This document shows positions 23,417-31,848 of a DNA stretch of 39,340 nucleotides, in pieces. The notes below the pieces were generated by a model, which was not told where the DNA came from, ran no database searches, and worked only from the letters and a program-made list of their open reading frames with translations. The DNA is taken from assembly GCA_005223085.1 (NCBI GenBank), contig NJBP01000013.1, positions 1 through 39,340 on the forward strand, in the 5' to 3' direction. The position numbers were made by a program, and so were the translations under genes. Origin of the DNA: Candidatus Aerophobetes bacterium Ae_b3b (GTDB lineage Bacteria; Aerophobota; Aerophobia; Aerophobales; AE-B3A). Numbering within the stretch: position 1 is the stretch's first letter; the number at the start of each line of letters is the position of its first letter.

Positions 23417-24541
23417 CTATTTGGCTCTTACCTTATATTGAATTTCTTGCGTTTGTCCAGCAGGAACCTCAACTTCATAGACAACGAAATTTTCTTCTTT
23501 TATATAGTTTTCCGGTTTACTTTCCAAAATAGTCCATTCTCCATAAAAATGTTCCACCACTTCCACCGTCATAGGTAGATCAGCTGAGTTGTAAAGAATT
23601 AATTTATAGCTAAATTCCTTCTCAGAACTTGGTAGTTGTTGATAAGAAGTCTGAATTCTCTCCCCTTCCAAGTCCTTTGCTTCTCCTAAAAAAATTCTCA
23701 CCTCTTTCTCGGGAGGAGTCTCGGGAAGAATATCCTGACCAATAAAGTTTATCCTATCTGCGAGGCCCATCTTATAAACATAGACCGGACCCTGGGGAAG
23801 AGGCATACCTAATCCAAGATCCAGTGAATTTTTTAATAAAATTTCCTCTCTTACCTCCTCCCCATATTTTGCTCCATCAAAAAGATAAACCTTTTTTATG
23901 GGGATGTGGCTACTAGTAAAGAGCGGAATTCTTTTTTTTTCACCTGATCTAAGAGTGATGGGATAGCGAGGAGAATAAGAAAAATTTTTTGAGTCGGAAA
24001 GATAAGATTCTGACAGATTTCCTCTTGAGACTTCTTCTTCCTCCTGCTTGGTCTGCCGAGGCAGTTGCTTTGTTAAAGTTAGATAAACCTGAGAGAAGTC
24101 CATCCCACTTTTGTTTTCTACTGTTGCCCAGGCCGATAGATTCATAAATCTATCTTCTTTTCCTACCGCAACCTGATAACTCACTTTCCAAGTCAGTCCA
24201 GTGGTTAGATAAACAACTCTTAGAGTGGTCTCTTCTTCCTTTTCTGACCTTACTTTCCACGAAAGCAATGAATTAGAGCTATATTCCTGTTCTAGAAACT
24301 CACATCCTTCTGCCTGAGGGTAAATTGAATCCAGAATTACTCCTTTTTCCACCGGACCGAGAGTTATTTCATTAATCCCGACTTTTAGCTTTATTCTTCT
24401 TACTTTTTCTACTAAATTTAGATTGTTAGGGAAAATGGTCAATCTGGTTATTGATGGTTGGGCCATCACCAGAAGAGGTAAGTAAAGCCAAAGAATCCCG
24501 ACCTCTGCTAACAGAGAAATAATCTTTATTTTTCTACTCAC
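23417..24541 (-). CDS. Exported DUF4139 domain protein
   Basis: 374 residues. The N-terminus (MSRKIKIISLLAEVGILWLYLPLLVMAQP) is a typical signal peptide ending near residue 28. The rest is beta-rich. YLTTGLTWKVSYQV (about 110-123) and MNLSAWATVENKSGMDFSQVYLTL (about 133-156) are the DUF4139 signature, and the C-terminus shows ...EFSYKLILYNSADLPMTVEVVEHFYG, a pattern of beta-sandwich repeats. The function is unknown to me; these proteins are usually periplasmic or surface exposed. It is 16 bp after fabH in a run of cytosolic genes, so its place in the operon is odd. Confidence 0.8.
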   Translation of the reverse strand: MSRKIKIISLLAEVGILWLYLPLLVMAQPSITRLTIFPNNLNLVEKVRRIKLKVGINEITLGPVEKGVILDSIYPQAEGCEFLEQEYSSNSLLSWKVRSEKEEETTLRVVYLTTGLTWKVSYQVAVGKEDRFMNLSAWATVENKSGMDFSQVYLTLTKQLPRQTKQEEEEVSRGNLSESYLSDSKNFSYSPRYPITLRSGEKKRIPLFTSSHIPIKKVYLFDGAKYGEEVREEILLKNSLDLGLGMPLPQGPVYVYKMGLADRINFIGQDILPETPPEKEVRIFLGEAKDLEGERIQTSYQQLPSSEKEFSYKLILYNSADLPMTVEVVEHFYGEWTILESKPENYIKEENFVVYEVEVPAGQTQEIQYKVRAK

Positions 24542-24557
24542 TGAGAATCCCTTTTCT

Positions 24558-25538
24558 TCACCATTCTATGACTAAGGAGGCCCAGGTGAGCCCACCTCCG
24601 AATGAGGTGAGAACTACCTTGTCTCCTTTTTTTATCTTGTGCTGGCGTACCGCCTGATCTAAGGATACAGCACAAGAAGCGGCCGACATATTCCCACATT
24701 GATCCAGATTTACCCATACTTTATCCATACCCAGGCCTATCCTTTTGGCAACTGCTTTAATGATACGAATATTAGCCTGGTGTGGGATGAAAAAATCTAC
24801 ATCTTCATAGGTAAGACCTCCCTTCTCTAAAGAGACATCTACTGCTCGAACCATTATCTTCACGGCTTTTTTGAACAGCTCATTCCCCCGCATTTTCATG
24901 TAATGTTGTCTATTTTTTACTGTCTCCAAGCTAGTCGGTAGCCTCGAACCACCTGCCGGGACTCCTACTAAATTCGCCCCTTCTCCATCTGCTCCCAGAT
25001 AACTAGAGATTATTCCACTATTATCATCAGATGGTCTCAAGATAGCCGCTCCAGCTCCGTCAGCAAAGATAATACAGGTGTTTCGGTCCTCGTAGTCGAT
25101 GATCTTGGAGAGAGTCTCCGCGGCTACAACCAGGATGGTATTATAAGTTCGGGTGGCAATAAACTGGCTTCCTATACTAAGCCCATAAAGAAAACCGGAA
25201 CAGGCAGCCTCCAGATCAAAGGAAGCGACCTTGTCCATCCCTAATCTTTCCTGAAGAATGCAGGCAGTAGCAGGGAAGATCATGTCCGGGGTGATGGTTG
25301 CTACTATAATCATATCCAGGTCCTGAGGTTCAATTTTAGCGGCCTCTATTGCCATCTTAGAAGCCTTGTAAGCTAAATCCGATGCTGCCTCATTTTTATC
25401 AGCAATTCGTCTTTCTTTAATTCCAGTTCTTGTTGAAATCCATTCGTCGGAGGTATCTACCATCTTCTCCAAATCGGCATTGGTCAAAACTTTATCGGGA
25501 ATGTAGGATCCCGTTCCGGCTATCTTAGTTTTCCTCAT
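24558..25538 (-). CDS. fabH: Beta-ketoacyl-ACP synthase III
   Basis: 326 residues, normal for FabH. The catalytic triad is readable: Cys in EAACSGFLYGL (about 112), His in FIPHQANIRI (about 252) and Asn in QCGNMSAAS (about 282). TRTGIKERRI near residue 37 and the final FGGGLTWAS are further hallmarks. It condenses acetyl-CoA with malonyl-ACP to start fatty acid synthesis. Its start overlaps the plsX stop by four bases, which points to translational coupling. The order rpmF-plsX-fabH is the classic bacterial arrangement. Confidence 0.96.
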   Translation of the reverse strand: MRKTKIAGTGSYIPDKVLTNADLEKMVDTSDEWISTRTGIKERRIADKNEAASDLAYKASKMAIEAAKIEPQDLDMIIVATITPDMIFPATACILQERLGMDKVASFDLEAACSGFLYGLSIGSQFIATRTYNTILVVAAETLSKIIDYEDRNTCIIFADGAGAAILRPSDDNSGIISSYLGADGEGANLVGVPAGGSRLPTSLETVKNRQHYMKMRGNELFKKAVKIMVRAVDVSLEKGGLTYEDVDFFIPHQANIRIIKAVAKRIGLGMDKVWVNLDQCGNMSAASCAVSLDQAVRQHKIKKGDKVVLTSFGGGLTWASLVIEW

Positions 25539-26548
25539 TTTTGGCTCTCCATCTCTCTATTTCTCGCCAAAACTTTCTCTATATGATGATTCATCTTTTC
25601 CTTGGCAAATTGGAAACTTTCAAGAACAGCGTTTTTAATGGCCTTGCTTGAAGAAGCACCATGGGCAATTACGCAGATTCCATTCACCCCTAAAAGGGGA
25701 ACTCCACCATACTCAGCATAATCGAGGTTTTTGTTTATCTGGGTGAGCCACCTACGAGAAAGAATTCCTCCTAGGCCGGGCAGACTACTCCTTGCCCTCT
25801 CATTTAATACGGAAAGTACAGTTTTTGCAAATCCCTCGGCGAACTTCAGGATTATGTTTCCTATGAATCCATCACATACAACTACCTGCACTTTCCCGCT
25901 GGTAATATCCCTGCCTTCTATGTTCCCCACAAAATTTAAAGAAGATTCCTTCATAAGTTTAAAGGCTTGAAGGACCAGATCGTTTCCTTTGTTCTCCTCC
26001 TCCCCAATGCTAAGCAGTCCAACTCGAGGACTTCTTATACGGAGTACCTTATAGGCATATGTACTCCCCATCATAGCAAATTGAAATAGGTAATAAGGCC
26101 GACAATCAACATTTGCCCCCACATCCAAAAGAACCACTTTTTTTCCATTTAAAGTAGGGAAAACCGCGGCCAAACAAGGGCGCTTCACCCCCTTCAATTT
26201 CCCCAGCTTAAATAGACTCGCTGTCATCACTGCTCCGGTATTGCCTGCGCTGACTAATGCTTCTGCTTTTTTCTGGTTAAGTAAGTTCAAAGCTACCGCT
26301 ATGGAAGAATTCTTCTTTTCTTTTAAGGAGACTGTAGCCGAATCGGTCATCTCAACTATTTGAGGGGCATGAACCATGGAAAAGGGAATCTCTTTAAGGT
26401 GAGAGAGCCTGATCTCTTCCTCAATCTTATCTTTGTCGCCTACCAGAATTATTTCTATCTCGGGCGCCTCTTGTATTGCTCTAATAGCTCCCTCTACTAC
26501 GATACCGATGCCTCTTTCGGCACCCATAGCGTCAACGGCTATACGCAT
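25535..26548 (-). CDS. plsX: Phosphate acyltransferase PlsX
   Basis: 337 residues. The N-terminus IAVDAMGAERG and the blocks VSAGNTGAVMTASLFKLG (about 100-117), LLDVGANVDCRP and VVCDGFIGNIILKFAEG mark PlsX, which makes acyl-phosphate from acyl-ACP for phospholipid synthesis. It starts two bases after the rpmF stop. Confidence 0.96.
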   Translation of the reverse strand: MRIAVDAMGAERGIGIVVEGAIRAIQEAPEIEIILVGDKDKIEEEIRLSHLKEIPFSMVHAPQIVEMTDSATVSLKEKKNSSIAVALNLLNQKKAEALVSAGNTGAVMTASLFKLGKLKGVKRPCLAAVFPTLNGKKVVLLDVGANVDCRPYYLFQFAMMGSTYAYKVLRIRSPRVGLLSIGEEENKGNDLVLQAFKLMKESSLNFVGNIEGRDITSGKVQVVVCDGFIGNIILKFAEGFAKTVLSVLNERARSSLPGLGGILSRRWLTQINKNLDYAEYGGVPLLGVNGICVIAHGASSSKAIKNAVLESFQFAKEKMNHHIEKVLARNREMESQK

Positions 26549-26550
26549 GA

Positions 26551-26760
26551 CTAGCCGGTCTCCTTCTTTTTCTTCTTTTCCTTTTCTTTCACGATGACCA
26601 CCTGTTTACCCTTATAGTAACCACATTTTGGGCAAGCAAAGTGAGGCATTATGGGAGCCTTGCACTGAGGACAAGCCGCAAGAATTGGGGATACGAGCTT
26701 GTCTTGCGAGACTCGGCTTTTTTTTCGTGATTTAGAACGTCTTTTTTTAGGAACACCCAT
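26551..26760 (-). CDS. rpmF: 50S ribosomal protein L32 (bL32)
   Basis: 69 residues: MGVPKKRRSKSRKKSR start, then a zinc ribbon with CPQC (about 35-38) and CPKC (about 48-51), and a lysine-rich tail. This is bL32 of the zinc-binding form. Its start overlaps the end of the acyl-CoA synthetase gene by 14 bp, so the ribosomal gene is read from a transcript led by a metabolic gene. Confidence 0.95.
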   Translation of the reverse strand: MGVPKKRRSKSRKKSRVSQDKLVSPILAACPQCKAPIMPHFACPKCGYYKGKQVVIVKEKEKKKKKETG

Positions 26761-28897
26761 TTTTCAACCTCAATCGGGCATCAACAACCATGGCCCCTTT
26801 TTTCCAAACTACTAGAGGATTAGCTTCTATCTCTAAAATTCTAGGGAAATCACACACCAGTTGTGAAAATCTTAACAGCGCTTCTTTGACTTCGGGTACA
26901 TCAGAGGGGGATTCTTCCCTTACTCCTTTTAGTAATCTGGAGATTACCTTGGTTTCCCCAATCATCTCCTCAGTCATGGAAGGGGTAAGAGGGACGAGTT
27001 TGGTGGAAACATCTCTATAAATCTCTACGTATTTTCCTCCCAGCCCAAATTTAATGAGATGCCCAAAAACATCATCCCAGGAAACTCCTATGAGAACTTC
27101 TTTCCCTTCTTTAACCATGGGCTGGATAGAAATTCCTCTTATTCTGTTGGCTTGCACTATTCTTTTTGCCCTTTCCATTAGCTGGTAAAATGATGTTTCC
27201 ACATCGGCTAATTTTAGGTTTAGCAGAACTCCTCCGGTATCAGACTTATGCAGTATAGCCGGGGATTCGATCTTCATAGCCAGGGATGAATGTAAGCTTT
27301 CTGCTACGTCAAGGGCTTCGTGTAGCTCTCTTACCAGATAATTCTCCACAGTGGGAATACCGTAGGCTTTCATTATCTGGAGTGCTCTTTCCCCTCCAAT
27401 TTCTAGATATCCCTCTTTTATCGATTCATTCAGAATGTGGTCAACTCGGGATTTGCTCACCGGGAAGGTCTTTACTGCCTCCTTCGGTCTTTTTAGCCAC
27501 TCACCATATCTAAACATGGCCTCAAAGACTCTGACAGCGTCTTCTGGATCTGCGTAATTGGGAATTCCATGATTTTGTAAAATTTTAATAGCACCTTTTA
27601 CCTTCTTCTGACCCATAAAGCAGGTAAGGATGGTTTTTTTAGTTCCTGGAGAAATTTTTATTATTAATCTGGCGGTTTCATCCTCATCAGAACCGCTTTG
27701 AGGCGTCAACAAAACTATGACTCCATCCACATTTGGATCAGTGAGAATTGCCTCCAGAGCAATCTCATAACGATCGGACTTAGCATCTCCCAGAATATCT
27801 ATAGGATTAGCCACGGAACTGTCGTGGGGTAGTTTTTCCTTCAGTCTTTCCTTAGTCTCGTCCTCCAGGTTAGCCAGCTCCAGAGAAAACTGCTCACAAG
27901 CATCGGTGGCCATAATGCCCGCTCCACCTCCATTGGTTAGTAGAAGAACTCTCTTTCCTTGAGGAATTGGCTGGGAGGAAAACCCCCGAGCAAGATCAAT
28001 TGCTTCCCGCAGAGAGTTAGCTCTAATTATTCCCGAAGCCTGGAAAGCTACATCATAAGCCTCATCCTGTCCGGCTAAAGATCCTGTATGGGAGGAAGCA
28101 GCTCTTTTCCCTTGATCTGATCGACCAGCCTTTATCATTACCACAGGCTTTTGGGAGGTAACCTCCTTGGCCACTGAGATAAAATCTCCTCCTCTTTTAA
28201 TCCCTTCCAGATACCCCAGGATGACATCTGTCTGGGCATCGTCCTTAAGCATGGCTAAAAAATCTACCTCATCTAAATCGACCTTGTTACCAAGACTGAT
28301 AAACTTGGAAAGACCTATTCCTTCCCCTTCAGCCTTATCGAGAATAACACAGCCCAGGGCACCTGATTGAGAGAGAAAGGCAATATTTCCCGGTGAAGGA
28401 CTGGCAGGGGCAAAGGAAGCGTTAAGCCTATGATGAGCATCAATTATGCCTAAAACATTGGGTCCAAGGATATGAATTCCCAGGTTCTTCGAGAGCCTAA
28501 GCAGCTCTGATTCAAGCGTAGCTCCCTCTTCGCCCACTTCCTTAAAGCCAGCGCTGATTATAACTACCGAATCGATCCCCTTAGCCCCACAATCTTGAAT
28601 TACCGAGAGAACCCCTCGGCTCGGGACAACTACGATAGCTAAATCAATAGGTTGGGGAACCTCAACCAGGCTGGGGTAAGCCTTGATTCCCATTATCCGG
28701 GTAGTGGAATCAGCCTTAGCATTTATAGGAAAAATTCTTCCCGGAAATCCATCTTTCAAAAGATTTTCCAGGATCTGATTTCCCAATTTCATGTGCTTGA
28801 TGGAAGCGCCTACCACGGCTACCGCATCAGGCTTAAAAAAATTTTCTAGCAATTTTTCCCTTCTTAAAAACTTACCATACCTTCTCTCTTTGGTCAA
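26747..28897 (-). CDS. NDP-forming acyl-CoA (acetate-CoA) synthetase, fused alpha-beta
   Basis: 716 residues in the order of single-chain ADP-forming acetyl-CoA synthetases. CoA-binding Rossmann domain (AVVGASIKHMKLGNQI, about 32-47); two flavodoxin-like ligase domains with GPNVLGIID, SQSGALG and the phospho-histidine loop SHTGSLAG (about 268-275); then ATP-grasp domain 5 (AMKIESPAILHKSDTGGVLLNL, about 545-566; FGLGGKYVEIYRD). It makes ATP from acyl-CoA in peptide or sugar fermentation, or runs in reverse. In archaea and anaerobic bacteria it is an energy-conserving enzyme. The gene heads the rpmF-plsX-fabH run. The start at 28897 could be a few codons too long. Confidence 0.92.
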   Translation of the reverse strand: MTKERRYGKFLRREKLLENFFKPDAVAVVGASIKHMKLGNQILENLLKDGFPGRIFPINAKADSTTRIMGIKAYPSLVEVPQPIDLAIVVVPSRGVLSVIQDCGAKGIDSVVIISAGFKEVGEEGATLESELLRLSKNLGIHILGPNVLGIIDAHHRLNASFAPASPSPGNIAFLSQSGALGCVILDKAEGEGIGLSKFISLGNKVDLDEVDFLAMLKDDAQTDVILGYLEGIKRGGDFISVAKEVTSQKPVVMIKAGRSDQGKRAASSHTGSLAGQDEAYDVAFQASGIIRANSLREAIDLARGFSSQPIPQGKRVLLLTNGGGAGIMATDACEQFSLELANLEDETKERLKEKLPHDSSVANPIDILGDAKSDRYEIALEAILTDPNVDGVIVLLTPQSGSDEDETARLIIKISPGTKKTILTCFMGQKKVKGAIKILQNHGIPNYADPEDAVRVFEAMFRYGEWLKRPKEAVKTFPVSKSRVDHILNESIKEGYLEIGGERALQIMKAYGIPTVENYLVRELHEALDVAESLHSSLAMKIESPAILHKSDTGGVLLNLKLADVETSFYQLMERAKRIVQANRIRGISIQPMVKEGKEVLIGVSWDDVFGHLIKFGLGGKYVEIYRDVSTKLVPLTPSMTEEMIGETKVISRLLKGVREESPSDVPEVKEALLRFSQLVCDFPRILEIEANPLVVWKKGAMVVDARLRLKNGCS

Positions 28898-28936
28898 GAG
28901 AATCTCGGGACTCTTCCCCTTCGTCGCTGTATATCA

Positions 28937-28982
28937 GGTAGTCGCAGGCTTTAGCCTGCGCACCCTAAAGGGTGCGGCTACC
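28937..28982. repeat. REP-like composite palindrome, copy 2
   Basis: GGTAGTCG (28937) pairs with CGGCTACC (ending 28982) around two inner hairpins, GCAGGCT/AGCCTGC and CACCCT/AGGGTG. The core is the same as at 18053-18104, without the extra bases. It sits in the 158-bp gap between coaD and the acyl-CoA synthetase gene, where it may act as a transcript-stabilising or attenuating structure. Confidence 0.8.
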
Positions 28983-29055
28983 CTGAAAATTCAATGTGAC
29001 ACGGCGTTTACTGAGCATTTACGAATCTCATTTCTCTATCCGAGGTGAGGTTCTT

Positions 29056-29556
29056 TTAGACTTTAAGTTTTTCCAAAAGCTTTTCTCTTACCAAATCGGG
29101 GATTAAATCCTGGGTACTTCCACCTAATTTGGTGATCTCCTTGATTATGCTGGAGGAAAGGTAGGAGTAACGCTGGTTAGTCATAAAGTAGACAGTTTCA
29201 ATCTTAGAGTTTAGTTTTCTATTCATCAGGTCCATTTGGAACTCATGCTCAAAATCCGAAAGAGCCCGCAGGCCCCTGATGATGAAACCAGCCCCTTTTT
29301 TCTCAGCGTAATGAACAAGTAAACCTTGAAAACTCTCAACCTCTATTCCAGGACAATCTTTAAGAACCTTACGGATCAATTTGACCCTCTCTTTTACTGT
29401 GAATAGAAATTCCTTTGAAGGATTGTCGTTAACGGCTATGATTATCTCGTCAAATAAATATTTACTCCTTTTCAAGATATCCAGGTGCCCATTGGTAATG
29501 GGATCAAAGCTTCCTGGATAAACGGCAATCCTGGGTTTAGTAGAAGATTGATCCAT
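29056..29556 (-). CDS. coaD: Phosphopantetheine adenylyltransferase
   Basis: 166 residues, the usual CoaD length. The nucleotidyltransferase motif YPGSFDPITNGH (13-24) carries the TxGH-type site, IIRGLRALSDFEHEFQM (about 92-108) is the substrate loop, and RYSYLSSSIIKE (about 128-139) matches the ISSS-x-I-KE motif. It makes dephospho-CoA, the next-to-last step of CoA synthesis. It is the last gene of the radical SAM operon, four bases after the Nudix gene. Confidence 0.96.
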   Translation of the reverse strand: MDQSSTKPRIAVYPGSFDPITNGHLDILKRSKYLFDEIIIAVNDNPSKEFLFTVKERVKLIRKVLKDCPGIEVESFQGLLVHYAEKKGAGFIIRGLRALSDFEHEFQMDLMNRKLNSKIETVYFMTNQRYSYLSSSIIKEITKLGGSTQDLIPDLVREKLLEKLKV

Positions 29557-29559
29557 CCC

Positions 29560-30432
29560 TTACTCTTTTGAAGTAAAATAGTCTTGTAAAATCTGCCAGT
29601 GATCAAAGGCTAAGTCTTGAGGCAGTTCTTCTCTTCTGAAAACTTTTATTTTTTTGGCATCATCTCTAGCTTTCAGTTTTCCTTGAGATCTGGCAGTAAA
29701 AACAGTGGTAATGGTGTGACAACGTGGGTCTCTTTTAGGACTGGAATAAGCACGAAACTGCCGCAGCTCCTTTATGTCTAGGTTTGTCTCTTCCTTGGTT
29801 TCTCGCCGGGCAGCTTCTTCTAAAGATTCTCCATAATTTACAAATCCCCCAGGTAAAGCCCACCCAAAGGGTGGATTCTTTCTATTTATCAAGACAATTC
29901 CTTTGTCCTTCTCCACTATCGTATCTACCGTAGGAAGAGGATTACGGTAAGTTCGAAAGGAATCGGTTATAATTTCTTTATGAGAAGAAAATGCAAGAGG
30001 AGGAAGGTCGCTCTTAGGAAAAGACTTAACCTCGCTTACTTCCTTTCCCGGACAGTAACTCTGCGATTGAACCATTATCTTATATCCAATGATAATTATT
30101 GACCCATAGAGTTCTGATTTAGTTCTATATACCCCTATCAATCCGGCTAGTTCTCCTTTTATCCCTATCTCTTCCTCTATTTCTCTTAGGACCGCTTCTT
30201 CCGGTGATTCATCTTCTTCCATGAATCCTCCTGGTAAAGCCCATTTCCCTTTGCCAGGATCAATACCCCTCCGTATTAACAGTATCTCCCCATCCTCTCT
30301 AGATAAGACTCCTACGACTACGGGAAGGGGATTTCGATAGTGAATGCTGCCACACTGCCGGCAAATCAACCTCCTGCGACTGTCGATTTCTTTAGTCTCC
30401 AGCACTCCTCCACAATCAATACAGTATTGCAT
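29560..30432 (-). CDS. Tandem Nudix hydrolase with N-terminal zinc ribbon
   Basis: 290 residues. A zinc ribbon opens the protein (CIDC at 4-7, CRQC at 24-27, as in NudC-type enzymes). The first Nudix domain has a complete box, G-x5-E-x7-REIEEEIG (about 67-90). A second complete domain follows with [24 protein letters not shown] (about 196-219); there the Gly of the box end is Asn. Nudix enzymes hydrolyse nucleoside diphosphates linked to another group. A duplicated domain in one chain is unusual and suggests two substrates or an internal dimer. It lies between a radical SAM gene and coaD with gaps of three bases. Confidence 0.88.
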   Translation of the reverse strand: MQYCIDCGGVLETKEIDSRRRLICRQCGSIHYRNPLPVVVGVLSREDGEILLIRRGIDPGKGKWALPGGFMEEDESPEEAVLREIEEEIGIKGELAGLIGVYRTKSELYGSIIIIGYKIMVQSQSYCPGKEVSEVKSFPKSDLPPLAFSSHKEIITDSFRTYRNPLPTVDTIVEKDKGIVLINRKNPPFGWALPGGFVNYGESLEEAARRETKEETNLDIKELRQFRAYSSPKRDPRCHTITTVFTARSQGKLKARDDAKKIKVFRREELPQDLAFDHWQILQDYFTSKE

Positions 30433-30435
30433 AAT

Positions 30436-31845
30436 TTATCTCGTCCTCAGACTTTCTTTTAGTTGAAGGTAGGCCTCTTCATTATTTATGCAGCCCGGAT
30501 CAGGTGCCTTGTAGTCGCCAAAATAGGCATAGGCTCTGGCCCGGCAGCCTCCACAGGCCGATCTAGATTCACACTCTCCACAGTGGTCCTTTAAATCATC
30601 CCTTACCCTAATTTCTGCCAGAATAGGTGAGTGGTTCCAGATGTCGATAAATTTCTCCTTCTTAAGATCTCCCACTGGAAGGGGCATAAAGACACAAGGA
30701 GTTACTATCCCGTCAGGCTGAATGGCACAATAGGCTCTGCCAACCCCACAGCCTCCGATAAATTCGGCTAACGTTTTTGCCTTTTTCCCTTTCAGGGCAG
30801 TATAGTGGGAAGTGGGGATCAGTTGACCCTCACTATTCATCATACAGACACGAGCATATTGAGGAGAGGTGGTCATACAGACTATATCTCCCCTCAGATA
30901 ATGTTGATAAAGAACGTTTAGCATCTGTTCCCGTTGCTGCGGGGTCAAATCCAGATCCATCATTTTTTTTCCTCTTCCCGTGGGAATGAAGTTAAAAGCA
31001 TAGAATTTATTTACTCCCAGATTCTTGGCCAACTGGATCAAATCCTCTATCTCCTCAATATTTATCTGAGTTATAGTGGAGGCAATCCCCACTTCCAAGC
31101 CTTCTTGAGCCACAGCATTTTCGATCCCCTTTACAGCCTTTTCCCAGAATCCGGGGACCCCCCTGAACTCGTCATGTACCTTTGGTTTGGTGCTATCCAG
31201 GCTGATCTCCACGTAATTGACCCCACAATCAGCCATTCTTTGCACCACCTCTTTAGTAATCAAAGTTCCATTGGTAGCAATGGATGCATAAAGGTTTCTT
31301 CCGTGAGTGTGTTCCAGTACCTTCCATAGATCCCTATCCATCAGAGGTTCTCCACCAGAGAAAGCAATAGAGAAAACATCTTCGTCGGCTAGCTGATCCA
31401 CTATATCCAGACGTGCAGCAAGGTCTAGTTCTTCCTTTAACTTGGTACCTGCCTCCTGATAGCAGTGTTTACATTTTAGGTTACAGGCGTTAGTGAGGTT
31501 CCAGACCACTACCGGAGGAGCAGCAAAAATTTGAGGATGACGAAACCCATATTGGGCTACCGATCTCATAGTGAGGGCTATGCCGTGTTGGAAAAGAGGA
31601 TCGGAAAGTTCCTCTTTTACCTTCTCCCGGGTCTGCCCAAAGACTGACCTTCCCAGCTCAAAGAAAAGATAAAAGGGGAGGATCTCAAATCTCCTTCCCC
31701 ATCCCAAGGATTGGCTATTGGTATAAATAGAAAAGATATCCTCCAGTATGCTTTTTCCTTGGTGGTCTTTTTTGGAGAGAAGAGAAAAAATCTCTCGATT
31801 GACCCGGTTCTTCAAAAAGAATTCTATTAAGTAGCTTAGATCCAT
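30436..31845 (-). CDS. Radical SAM/SPASM domain protein
   Basis: 469 residues. After about 110 residues of helical N-terminal region comes the radical SAM core with CNLKCKHC (C-x3-C-x2-C, about 119-126) and SGGEPL (about 163). The C-terminal SPASM region has about eight cysteines: CGVGRAYC, PCVF, and CGECESRSACGGCRARAYAYFG, then C near the end. Two auxiliary 4Fe-4S clusters are expected. Relatives act in peptide modification (PqqE, anSME) or heme side-chain chemistry (NirJ, AhbC/AhbD). No precursor peptide is visible nearby, so the substrate is unknown. Confidence 0.88.
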   Translation of the reverse strand: MDLSYLIEFFLKNRVNREIFSLLSKKDHQGKSILEDIFSIYTNSQSLGWGRRFEILPFYLFFELGRSVFGQTREKVKEELSDPLFQHGIALTMRSVAQYGFRHPQIFAAPPVVVWNLTNACNLKCKHCYQEAGTKLKEELDLAARLDIVDQLADEDVFSIAFSGGEPLMDRDLWKVLEHTHGRNLYASIATNGTLITKEVVQRMADCGVNYVEISLDSTKPKVHDEFRGVPGFWEKAVKGIENAVAQEGLEVGIASTITQINIEEIEDLIQLAKNLGVNKFYAFNFIPTGRGKKMMDLDLTPQQREQMLNVLYQHYLRGDIVCMTTSPQYARVCMMNSEGQLIPTSHYTALKGKKAKTLAEFIGGCGVGRAYCAIQPDGIVTPCVFMPLPVGDLKKEKFIDIWNHSPILAEIRVRDDLKDHCGECESRSACGGCRARAYAYFGDYKAPDPGCINNEEAYLQLKESLRTR

Positions 31846-31848
31846 GTC

